Source of the DNA: a virus | Reading direction: 5' to 3' (one strand) | IMG/VR virus record: IMGVR_UViG_3300043429_001224 | Coordinates: 1 to 49,039 of that record | DNA length: 49,039 nt | Shown here: positions 7,359-14,491 of the stretch, one piece after another | Numbering within the stretch: the stretch's first letter is position 1 | How the letters are laid out: each line of letters starts with the position of its first letter | Made by a program: the position numbers and the translations under genes | The notes under the pieces: model-generated | What the model was told of the DNA's origin: nothing | Databases searched by the model: none | The model's input: only the letters and a program-made list of their open reading frames with translations

Positions 7359-8564
7359 ATGCAAAATCTTGAAACAGAAAAAGCAATTTATGACCCTGAA
7401 ATTTTACGCGAAGAATTAAAATTTTGTTATCCTAAAGAAAATTTTGATCATTTATCGGATAATGAAATTATACAGAGATTTAATTTACATGCTGAAGAAA
7501 ATTCAATAGAAATTACAGCTGGAGAATTAGTATCTTTAAAAGATTCGGCAATTTTTATTGATACACCAGACGGTTATCAACCTATTGGAAACTTTTATAT
7601 TAAGAAACCAAGAAAAATATACAAATTAGAATTAGAAAATAATTATGTATGCGAATCTTCACAAGATCATCTTTATGAAACATTAAATGGCTGGAAAAAA
7701 GCAGAAGATTTAACAACAAAGGATTCTGTTTTAACTAAAGATGGCTTTTATAATGTAAAAAAATGTTCTGCAACAAGAACAGAAGAAGTATATGACTGGG
7801 AGGTGCTTCATGAAAATCATAGGTATTGGGCCGGCGACGGTATATCTTCACATAACACAGGAAAAACATTCTTAACCTTGAATGCTTGCCGTGAAGCCCA
7901 AAAAATGGGATATCATATTATATACTGTGACTCAGAAGCTGCGGTTGATGAAACTACTATGCGTAACTTTGGAATAGACCCTGAAGGAGTTCGGTATCAA
8001 CCTGTAAGTACATCACTTGAAGTACGACATTTTGTTTCTAATCTTTGTGACCAACTTAAAAAAGCAAAAGATAAAGGAGCAGAATTACCTAAAATTTTAT
8101 TGGTTCTTGATTCTTTAGGAAATCTTGCAACAACCAAAGAAAAAGCAGATGCAGCATCAGGAAGTGAAAAAAAGGATATGACAAAACAACAAGATCTAAG
8201 ATCACTTTTCCGTGTGATTACTACAGATCTTGCAGAATTTAAAATCCCGTTTATATTCACAAATCACACATATGCTTGTGCCTTAGGCGATACAGAAATT
8301 ATGATGGGTAATGGCGAAATTAAACAACTTAATGAAATTAAAATAGGTGATACCGTTATGACTGTTTACGGCGGTAAAGAGGTGTTAAACACTTTTAAAT
8401 ATGATAAAACAAGAACAGTTAAATTATTTTTTGAAGACAATATTGAAATTGAGTGTTCTCCTTTACATAAATTTCTTGTGGATGAAGATCCGAATAAAGA
8501 GACTTCCTGGAAAACTGCAGATGAATTAAATGAAGGTGATTTTATTTTGCAGCAAACTCAATAA
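7359..8564 (+). CDS. uvsX: UvsX middle fragment flanked by C-intein 1 and N-intein 2
   Basis: Three parts in one 401-residue protein. Residues 1-166 are the C-intein of cassette 1 (DTPDGYQPIGN, block B ESSQDHLY, block F/G ending GISSHN). Residues 167-306 are the RecA core: TGKT completing the P-loop, CDSEAAVD, and LLVLDSLGN as Walker B, ending FTNHTYA. Residues 307-401 are the N-intein of a second, different intein: Cys1 in CALGDTEI, IKIGDTVMTV, and block B with ECSPLHKFLV. Both ends must splice, to the protein from 5950 and to the protein from 9628, for UvsX (about 68+140+209 = 417 residues; T4 UvsX has 391) to form. It starts 10 nt after the endonuclease stop. Confidence 0.9.
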   Translation: MQNLETEKAIYDPEILREELKFCYPKENFDHLSDNEIIQRFNLHAEENSIEITAGELVSLKDSAIFIDTPDGYQPIGNFYIKKPRKIYKLELENNYVCESSQDHLYETLNGWKKAEDLTTKDSVLTKDGFYNVKKCSATRTEEVYDWEVLHENHRYWAGDGISSHNTGKTFLTLNACREAQKMGYHIIYCDSEAAVDETTMRNFGIDPEGVRYQPVSTSLEVRHFVSNLCDQLKKAKDKGAELPKILLVLDSLGNLATTKEKADAASGSEKKDMTKQQDLRSLFRVITTDLAEFKIPFIFTNHTYACALGDTEIMMGNGEIKQLNEIKIGDTVMTVYGGKEVLNTFKYDKTRTVKLFFEDNIEIECSPLHKFLVDEDPNKETSWKTADELNEGDFILQQTQ

Positions 8565-8583
8565 AGAAACTAAATGTATGATT

Positions 8584-8631
8584 TGTGAAGTTTCATGGAG
8601 ATATATAAATAAAAACTTATGAAACTTCACA
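8584..8631 (+). promoter_or_regulatory. Hairpin sequestering the start codon of the HNH endonuclease
   Basis: A perfect 13-bp inverted repeat: TGTGAAGTTTCAT at 8584-8596 pairs with 8619-8631. The 3' arm begins exactly at the ATG of the endonuclease gene. The 22-nt loop holds TATAAATA at 8604-8611. A read-through transcript would fold the start codon into the stem, while a transcript starting in the loop would lack the 5' arm. T4 homing genes are known to use this logic. Confidence 0.8.
8604..8611 (+). promoter_or_regulatory. T4-late-type promoter box TATAAATA
   Basis: An exact TATAAATA, the T4 late consensus read by gp55, within ATATATAAATAAAA. The same extended ATATATAAATA context occurs at 17719 and 45848. 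By T4 spacing, transcription would start near 8617, leaving an almost leaderless message for the ATG at 8619; this short leader is a caveat. Confidence 0.6.
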
Positions 8632-9656
8632 TTACAGAAAATAATTGGAAAATTGTATTAGAAAAAAACAAAAATACTTCTAATTTAGGAAATGTTAAAA
8701 AAGAATTATATAAAAGAAAAGATTTACATAATCTAATAATAGAAAATACATCTTTTTGTAATTCTGACACCGATATTAAAATTAGGATAACGTATATTCT
8801 TAATGAATTAACAGAAATGAATATATGTAAAGAATGTAATACTCTGATAAATGACGGCGGGAAAAAAATGTTTTGTAGTCATTCTTGTCGAGCATTTAAT
8901 CAAGCTAAAGATTTAGAAATAAAAAGAAAACGATCTGAATCTTATTCAAATACTTATTCAATGCTTAGCGAGACGGAAAAAAATGAAATTAAAACGAAGC
9001 GAAAAAATACCTTACAAGAAAAATACGGCGTAAATCATAATTTTAAAATAGAAGGATTTAAAGAGTCTAGAGCAAAAACTTGGAAAATAAAGTACGGAAA
9101 TGAAATAGCACAAAAAAGTGACATTGTTAAGGAAAAAGCAAAAAATACATGTAAAGAAAAATACGGTGGTCCAAATCCGCTGTCAGACAAAAATGTTAAA
9201 GAAAAATGGTTATCATCATTTAATCAAAAATATAACACAAGTAATCCTATGCATGTAGACATTTTTAAAAGAAAAATGTTGGCATCCAAACTTGGTATAG
9301 ACATTGAAGATGTTAAATTTATATCTGAAAAACTCATAAATCAAGAAATATTAACTCTTAATGAATATATAAAATTAGTTAGAATATTAACAGAAGAAAC
9401 TTTAATCAACCATGGAAACGCAAAATTTGGCAATAATTGGGAAATAAAAAGAGGAAAAATGATGTATCACATAGATCATAGCTTGTCAATCAGATCTTGT
9501 TTTGAGATGTGTATAGACCCTTTAATAGCTTCCCATATTGCAAATCTTGAATTTATTCCATTCGTGGAAAATTTATCAAAAGGCGCAACTAATTCCATAA
9601 CATATGAAGAATTACAATTAAAAATAAATGAATATGAAAAAACTAAAACTTCTTAA
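8619..9656 (+). CDS. HNH homing endonuclease inside uvsX intein 2
   Basis: 345 residues. In order: a helical N-terminus, a Cys4 zinc-finger-like module (CKECN, then FCSHSC, about residues 70-90), and several repeats of the K-x-KYG and GxxNPLS type. The C-terminal HNH (His-Me finger) core has YHIDHSLSI, then ANLEFIP, then ENLSKG. The zinc module and K-YG/NPL repeats resemble those in the reverse-strand endonuclease at 3305-4378, although that one has a different nuclease core. It should cut intein-2-free uvsX alleles. The gene starts in its own hairpin/late-promoter unit and ends overlapping the start of the UvsX C-fragment by 29 nt. Confidence 0.88.
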   Translation: MKLHITENNWKIVLEKNKNTSNLGNVKKELYKRKDLHNLIIENTSFCNSDTDIKIRITYILNELTEMNICKECNTLINDGGKKMFCSHSCRAFNQAKDLEIKRKRSESYSNTYSMLSETEKNEIKTKRKNTLQEKYGVNHNFKIEGFKESRAKTWKIKYGNEIAQKSDIVKEKAKNTCKEKYGGPNPLSDKNVKEKWLSSFNQKYNTSNPMHVDIFKRKMLASKLGIDIEDVKFISEKLINQEILTLNEYIKLVRILTEETLINHGNAKFGNNWEIKRGKMMYHIDHSLSIRSCFEMCIDPLIASHIANLEFIPFVENLSKGATNSITYEELQLKINEYEKTKTS

Positions 9657-10377
9657 AAAAGAACAAGGCAACTTGAACACAGTATATGATATTGAAGTTG
9701 CAGATGAGCACCATTATATTTCTAAAGAAGGTGTCATTATGCATAATTCAATCGGTTCTTTTATTCCAGGACAAACAATTTCAGGTGGCGGCGGAGCTAT
9801 ATACAATGCATCAATCATAGTTCAATTATCAAAAGCTGGCCTTAAAGAAGGAGCAGTTGGTTCTAACGGTTTTGCCATGAAAACTGGAATTATCGTAACT
9901 TCAAAACCAGCTAAAAATAGATTTGCTCGTCCTTTACCTATTAAATTCCATATTTCCTTTTATAAAGGAATGAATCCTTATGTTGGATTAGAAGAATACA
10001 TAAATTGGGAAAATTGCGGGATTCAAAAAGGTAAACTAATTACACAAAAAGAATTTGAAAAAACGTATGCAAAAGGACATGAGAAAAAAGATATAATTGA
10101 GTCAACAAGATTCGTCAAAACTAACGAAGACGGAACAGAAACAGTTTTTTATTTTGAAGATAAGCCAACGGCACGTACCATTGCAGTCAGACATTTGTGC
10201 GAAGAAATTAAACCACAGGATTTATTTACTTCAAGAGTTATTACTAAAGAAGTATTAGAAGAGCTTGACGAAAAAATTATCAAAAAAATGTTTATGCTTC
10301 CAAATATTGGCGACGTTAATCAAATTGAAGACGACGAAATTATTGGAGATATTTTTGAAGATGAAAATGAAGATTAA
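9628..10377 (+). CDS. uvsX: UvsX C-terminal fragment preceded by C-intein 2
   Basis: Residues 1-40 are the C-intein: YDIEVADEHHYI (block F) and GVIMHN (block G), with Ser41 as the splice acceptor. Residues 41-249 are the end of UvsX: SIGSFIPGQTISGGGG corresponds to the DNA-binding loop region, followed by KTGIIVTSKPAKNRF and an acidic C-terminus (GDIFEDENED), as expected for UvsX-type proteins that contact gp32 and UvsY-like partners. The start used is ATG 9628; ATG 9634 is equally possible. It overlaps the endonuclease upstream and the small gene downstream. Confidence 0.9.
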   Translation: MNMKKLKLLKKEQGNLNTVYDIEVADEHHYISKEGVIMHNSIGSFIPGQTISGGGGAIYNASIIVQLSKAGLKEGAVGSNGFAMKTGIIVTSKPAKNRFARPLPIKFHISFYKGMNPYVGLEEYINWENCGIQKGKLITQKEFEKTYAKGHEKKDIIESTRFVKTNEDGTETVFYFEDKPTARTIAVRHLCEEIKPQDLFTSRVITKEVLEELDEKIIKKMFMLPNIGDVNQIEDDEIIGDIFEDENED

Positions 10378-10690
10378 TCAAAACAAATTACCTATTAAAT
10401 ATTTGTTAAATGTGTATAAAGAGATGGAAAGCTTTCCATCACACACTGATTTAACATATATGCTTCTTAGTAACTTATCAGACAAAGAAGAACTAAATAG
10501 TCCTTTTACACCGTCTCAAGTGTGGCCTTACATGAAAGACGGTGTAGGCACTATTAGTGAGCTTTCAGGATTTTTGGATTATGCAGCTGATCCGGAAGAT
10601 TGCCCAGGCGCTTTTTTACAAAGAATAGGTTTGACGTCAGGTAAAAAACCTGAAATGCAATATCAAGTTATTAATAATCCTTGGTCCTAA
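10361..10690 (+). CDS. Small protein of unknown function between uvsX and helicase
   Basis: 109 residues from ATG 10361 (or 10367), overlapping the end of uvsX out of frame. No motif is recognised; the C-terminal half has PEDCPGAFLQRIG and ends in NNPWS. Its place between recombinase and replicative helicase suggests a replication accessory role such as helicase loading or mediator function, but only position supports this. An upstream in-frame ATG at 10265 lies deep inside uvsX and is less likely. Confidence 0.65.
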   Translation: MKMKINQNKLPIKYLLNVYKEMESFPSHTDLTYMLLSNLSDKEELNSPFTPSQVWPYMKDGVGTISELSGFLDYAADPEDCPGAFLQRIGLTSGKKPEMQYQVINNPWS

Positions 10691-10723
10691 AAACAATTAG
10701 TTATTCAATGTATATAAATTAAT

Positions 10724-12025
10724 ATGGTAGCTGTACATTTAGAAAAAATATTTTTTCATTATCTTCTTTCAAGAAAAGAATTAATATCTGTTGTTAATAA
10801 TAGATTTTTTGAAACTGATGATATTAAAAAAATATATGATATAACCAAAGAATTTACTGAAAAGTATAATTCTATTCCAACTAAGTCTCAAATAGTTGAA
10901 TTAACTAAAGTAAAAGGCATCGACGGAGATTTGGTGCCTTCAAAAATCGAATCTTTATTTGACGTTAATCTTAAAGAATATGATGACGATTGGCTGCAGC
11001 AAACAGCTGAATCGTGGATTGAATATAAAAATCTTGACATTTCCGTTCTTGACTTAATAACATATTTAAAAACAACAAAAGTTTCTGTTGATAATGTCAA
11101 GGATGTTGTGCAAAATGCAAAGAATATTATCACAGAAAGAAATAATATTCAATTTGGATTTGATGAAGGACTTGATTTCTTTAATCCCGATTCACATATT
11201 CAGCCTACATCAGATACTTTTAGTTCTGGGTTTTCATATATTGATCTTGTCCTTGGCGGTGGATTTTATTCAAAAGCGTTATTTTGCTATATCGGTGAAA
11301 TGAAAATCGGAAAATCTATTTGGCTGGCAAATATTGCAGCTAATTGCGTAAGACTTGGATATAACACAGCGGTTCTTTCATTAGAAATGCGTGATCGTAA
11401 ATTGGTTAAACGTCTGGGTGCAAATTTACTGAATGTAAACATGAAGGAATATGCTAAGGCTGCTGAAGACAAAGTTATGATGAAGAAAAAGCTAACACAG
11501 ATAGGTTATGATAGTTTACAAGTTCCTGGTAAATTATACGTAAAAGAATTTCCTACTTCATCGGCTGGCGTTCCTGATATTGAAATGTATCTCCAAAAAA
11601 TGGAAGAAACCAAAGGAATAAAATTTAAAGTAATTGTCCTTGACTATATTAATATCTTAAAGAATTGGAGAAATCCCAATTCAGAAAATATGTATATGAA
11701 AATCAAACAAATTGCTGAAGACTTACGAGCAATGGCAATGCGAAATGATTGGGCAATTATCACAGCAACACAGATTAATAGATCAGGCTTTGGCAGCACT
11801 GATTTAAATGCAACAAACATTTCGGAGTCAGCTGCACTTGGGCATACAGTTGATGCAATGTTTGGTATCATACAAGATGAGATTATGCACGCTAATCGTG
11901 AATACATTTTAAAACTTATTGCAAATCGTGATGATGGATATAAAAATTCACGTAGAAAATTTTTAATTAATTATGACTACATGCGAATTGTAGAAGATCC
12001 AGACTCAACAATAATCACAGAATAA
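10724..12025 (+). CDS. 41: Replicative DNA helicase, gp41/DnaB-like
   Basis: 433 residues (T4 gp41 475). The N-terminal third is the helical collar domain. The RecA-type motor begins near SGFSYIDLVLGGGF, with Walker A GEMKIGKS at about 190-197, CAV/LSLEM (motif H1a), VIVLDYINIL (Walker B/H2), ITATQINRSG (H3) and a basic C-terminus with YKNSRRKF. It would form a hexamer on the lagging strand, paired with a primase not seen in this window. Unlike gp41 genes in many fractured-gene phages, this one is not interrupted by an intein. The stop and the next start share one base. Confidence 0.9.
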   Translation: MVAVHLEKIFFHYLLSRKELISVVNNRFFETDDIKKIYDITKEFTEKYNSIPTKSQIVELTKVKGIDGDLVPSKIESLFDVNLKEYDDDWLQQTAESWIEYKNLDISVLDLITYLKTTKVSVDNVKDVVQNAKNIITERNNIQFGFDEGLDFFNPDSHIQPTSDTFSSGFSYIDLVLGGGFYSKALFCYIGEMKIGKSIWLANIAANCVRLGYNTAVLSLEMRDRKLVKRLGANLLNVNMKEYAKAAEDKVMMKKKLTQIGYDSLQVPGKLYVKEFPTSSAGVPDIEMYLQKMEETKGIKFKVIVLDYINILKNWRNPNSENMYMKIKQIAEDLRAMAMRNDWAIITATQINRSGFGSTDLNATNISESAALGHTVDAMFGIIQDEIMHANREYILKLIANRDDGYKNSRRKFLINYDYMRIVEDPDSTIITE

Positions 12026-12450
12026 TGAAAGAAGATAAAATATTTAATAACCGTTATAATACAGGCGATTTAGAATTTGAACAATTTGGAAAAATTGAAG
12101 TAAATGATATTCATAGGCCTAAAGATTTTTTTGAAGAATACATAGAAAATCAGCTACAAAAAGATTTATACCAAATCTTTATATCTTCTGAATTTTACGA
12201 TGAATATAATAAAAGTAAAAAAGTACCAAGAAGTGAAGTTGCGCAAATTTATTATTATTTTGATGAAAGATTAAAGGAAACCGAAGCAATTACGGCAATT
12301 GAAAGATTTATTAATATTGCGGAATTTATGAGTATATCTTATGATGTTTTATATGATGAGCTATCTCCCGCATATAAAGAAAAACTTTTAAAAGAATTGG
12401 ACCTTAAATACGGAATTTTTAAAAAACGAAAAATTTATAGATTATTTTAA
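12025..12450 (+). CDS. Hypothetical protein in the gp41-gp47 interval
   Basis: 141 residues, strongly charged and mostly helical, with many Tyr and Glu and a basic end (FKKRKIYRLF). No known motif. It starts within the helicase stop codon and ends 1 nt before gp47, so it is translated with replication/recombination proteins. The function is not recognisable. Confidence 0.65.
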   Translation: MKEDKIFNNRYNTGDLEFEQFGKIEVNDIHRPKDFFEEYIENQLQKDLYQIFISSEFYDEYNKSKKVPRSEVAQIYYYFDERLKETEAITAIERFINIAEFMSISYDVLYDELSPAYKEKLLKELDLKYGIFKKRKIYRLF

Positions 12451-12451
12451 T

Positions 12452-13558
12452 ATGATAAAAAAAGACGTAAAACGGATTTTTTTAATATCGGATACGCATT
12501 TAGGTGTTCGTTCAAATTCGCGAGAATGGATGGATATCATAGATGATTATTTTAAAAATTTTTTTATTCCACTTTTACAAAAAGAAGGAAAACCGGGAGA
12601 TGTGGTTGTACATTGTGGAGACGTATTTGATTCGCGGCAGTCAATTAACCTATATGTATTAAACAAAGGTATTTCAATTTTTGAGGATATAGCAAAAATT
12701 ATGCCGGTCTATATGATTATAGGTAACCATGATATTTTTATGAAATACTCAAATGAAATTAATTCATTAAAAGTATTTCGTAATGTTGATAACATAACCG
12801 TAATTGAAAAACCTGAGCATATGATGTTTGGCAAGAAAAAAGTGTTTTTCTTGCCGTGGGTTGAAAAGCATGAAGATATTAAAGAAATAATCCAAAATCC
12901 TGAAAATGCATCAGACATCCTCTTTTGCCATACTGATATTCGCGGTTTATCTTTTAATCGTTTCACAAAAATTGATGAAGGAAACGAAGCCGAAATTTTT
13001 AAATCGTTCAAAAAAGTCTACTCAGGGCATATTCACTACGCGCAAAAAACAAACAACATAAGAATGCTTGGTTGCCCTTATGAACTTACTCGTTCAGATT
13101 CGGGAAACACTAAAAGTATTTGGCTGTATGATTTGGAAAATGATGAAGAAATACAATTCATTAATGATTATTCTCCAAAATTTTTGCGTTACAAACTTGA
13201 ATGGCTCCTTGAACAAACATTAGATGACCTCAGAGGACTTTTTAAAAATAATTTTATTGATATTATGGTAACTCCGCAATGGTCATTAAAATTCCCATTT
13301 GCAGCATTTACAGAAAAATTTAGCGGTTATAGAAAAATTAATCATAATATAGTAACTGAAGAAGAACAAAGAATAGAAGATGGCAATAACACAGAAAATA
13401 TTGAGACGGGTGAAATTAATTTGCCGTTTTTAATCGAAAGACATATAGAAAATTTACAATATTCAGATGTAATCAAAGAAAAATTAATTAAAGTAAGTAA
13501 AAAATTATATTACGATGCGCTTCTTGAATTGGAAGAAAAGCGAAGTAATGAAAACTAA
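12452..13558 (+). CDS. 47: Recombination endonuclease subunit gp47 (SbcD/Mre11-like)
   Basis: A metallophosphoesterase-type nuclease of 368 residues (T4 gp47 339). The five motifs are present in order: DTHLG, GDVFD, GNHD, CHTD and SGHIH. With gp46 it processes double-strand ends for recombination-dependent replication and helps degrade host DNA. The C-terminal ~120 residues are the helical region expected to clamp gp46. It is followed 11 nt later by the gp46 N-fragment, the usual order of this pair. Confidence 0.92.
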   Translation: MIKKDVKRIFLISDTHLGVRSNSREWMDIIDDYFKNFFIPLLQKEGKPGDVVVHCGDVFDSRQSINLYVLNKGISIFEDIAKIMPVYMIIGNHDIFMKYSNEINSLKVFRNVDNITVIEKPEHMMFGKKKVFFLPWVEKHEDIKEIIQNPENASDILFCHTDIRGLSFNRFTKIDEGNEAEIFKSFKKVYSGHIHYAQKTNNIRMLGCPYELTRSDSGNTKSIWLYDLENDEEIQFINDYSPKFLRYKLEWLLEQTLDDLRGLFKNNFIDIMVTPQWSLKFPFAAFTEKFSGYRKINHNIVTEEEQRIEDGNNTENIETGEINLPFLIERHIENLQYSDVIKEKLIKVSKKLYYDALLELEEKRSNEN

Positions 13559-13569
13559 AAATATTAAAT

Positions 13570-13788
13570 ATGAAAATTAAAAGCATTTCCTGGAAAAATT
13601 TTGGTAGTTATGGAAATAATGCACAGCAAATAGTATTTGATGAAAACCAAGGAAATTTTTATATAGTTTTAGGAAGTAATGGAGCAGGTAAATGTTTAGA
13701 TAAAGAAACTAATATAGAAATTTTCTTTGATGATAAAGATAAAGAAGAAAGGTTTAAAAAATTTCTTAAAAATAGAGAACCCGTTTAA
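13570..13788 (+). CDS. 46: gp46 (SbcC/Rad50-like) N-terminal fragment with short N-intein
   Basis: Residues 1-41 are the beginning of the gp46 ATPase: KISISWKNFGSYG-like N-terminus and Walker A up to the lysine (GSNGAGK). Residue 42 is Cys1 of an intein (CLDKETNIEIFF), which ends after 31 residues at a TAA. The serine that should follow the lysine (GAGKST) is found in the gene at 14126, directly after a C-intein ending SHN. The fragment is therefore only a P-loop stub needing trans-splicing. As in uvsX cassette 1, the split is between blocks A and B. Confidence 0.9.
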   Translation: MKIKSISWKNFGSYGNNAQQIVFDENQGNFYIVLGSNGAGKCLDKETNIEIFFDDKDKEERFKKFLKNREPV

Positions 13789-14491
13789 TTGTTAAACAGC
13801 GGAATTTCTGATGATGAAATTTTTTTTGGATATAATGACAAGAGAGAATGGTATATTTGGGCAGAATTAAAAAATAAAATATTTTTTTACGATTTTTGTA
13901 TTAGGTCTAAAAAAATTATAATAGAATTTCAAGGTTCTAAATTTCATTTTAATAAAGAAAAACATAACGATTCTTGGCGATCACTTTATTCCAATCAAAC
14001 TCCTGAAGAATCTATGTTATATGATAATAGTAAAAAAATATTAGCCGAACAAAATGGTTTTATTTTATTATATGTTTGGGATACTGACGATGTTGATGAA
14101 TTTTTAAACAATTTAAAAAATATTTATGAATTGCACGCTAAAAGATTTATACGATTTTATTCATTTTGAAAATGAAAAAATAGAAGGTATTAAAGTTAAA
14201 ACTCGATATGGGAAACGTGATATTAAAGCTATTGATATAACAGCAAGAAATTCTGAAGTTCATTGTGTTAAATTAGTTTCTGGAAAATTTATTAAAACTT
14301 CACCTGATCATTTACTTTGGAAAAATGAATGGGTTAAAGTAAAACATTTAAAAATAGGAGATTATATAGAAACAGAGCATGGATTAGAAGAAATAGTTGC
14401 AAACGATATATTAAATTACAAAGATGATTTGTATGACATAGAAGTTGATACTGTTCATGAATTTTTTGCAAATAATATTGTATCACACAAT
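13693..14491 (+). mobile_element. Split-intein cassette 3 in gp46 (N-intein, endonuclease remnant, C-intein)
   Basis: Inserted immediately after the Walker A lysine of gp46. It comprises a 31-codon N-intein (13693-13785), a 126-codon Vsr-like endonuclease frame abutting it, and a 122-codon C-intein (14126-14491) with block B (KTSPDHLLW), blocks F/G (YDIEVDTVHEFF, then IVSHN) and Ser as +1. At 799 nt it is less than half as long as cassette 1, and its endonuclease lacks most of the N-terminal region, suggesting decay. Confidence 0.9.
13789..14169 (+). CDS. Shortened Vsr-like homing endonuclease (probably degenerate)
   Basis: The frame starts with TTG directly after the N-intein stop (TAA-TTG) and gives 126 residues. 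It matches the C-terminal nuclease domain of the enzyme at 6209: FFYDF, KKIIIEFQGSKFHF, TPEESMLYD, and LLYVWDTDD at the end. It lacks the ~270-residue helical DNA-binding part. The EYHG of the other enzyme is EFQG here, and HAD is HFN, so residues likely to serve in catalysis have changed. I read it as a homing endonuclease that has lost its targeting domain and perhaps activity. It may be translated by coupling, since its end overlaps the next gene by 44 nt. Confidence 0.7.
   Translation: MLNSGISDDEIFFGYNDKREWYIWAELKNKIFFYDFCIRSKKIIIEFQGSKFHFNKEKHNDSWRSLYSNQTPEESMLYDNSKKILAEQNGFILLYVWDTDDVDEFLNNLKNIYELHAKRFIRFYSF

Larger units (their letters stand above)
6154..7856 (+). mobile_element. Split-intein cassette 1 in uvsX (N-intein, homing endonuclease, C-intein)
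   Basis: The element interrupts the UvsX P-loop between GESG and TGKT. It comprises 26 codons of N-intein (6154-6231), a Vsr-like homing endonuclease gene, and 166 codons of C-intein (7359-7856) with block B (ESSQDHLY) and a terminal His-Asn followed by Thr as the +1 residue. This is the fractured-gene arrangement described for environmental phages: intein halves are separate genes and the endonuclease lies between them. Confidence 0.9.
8277..9747 (+). mobile_element. Split-intein cassette 2 in uvsX (N-intein, HNH endonuclease, C-intein)
   Basis: The insertion is between UvsX NHTYA and SIGSFIPG. The N-intein (95 codons, 8277-8561) contains blocks A and B; the C-intein (40 codons, 9628-9747) contains blocks F and G (YDIEVADEHHYI, then IMHN, with Ser as +1). 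The split lies between blocks B and F, the usual position of an intein endonuclease domain. Here that position is filled by a free-standing HNH gene with its own control region. It is clearly a different intein from cassette 1. Confidence 0.9.

Noticed and set aside
5950-10377. uvsX broken by sequencing errors or pseudogenised
   Set aside because: The breaks coincide exactly with intein splice residues (Cys1, His-Asn, then Ser or Thr), with endonuclease genes between the halves, and all extein parts are intact.
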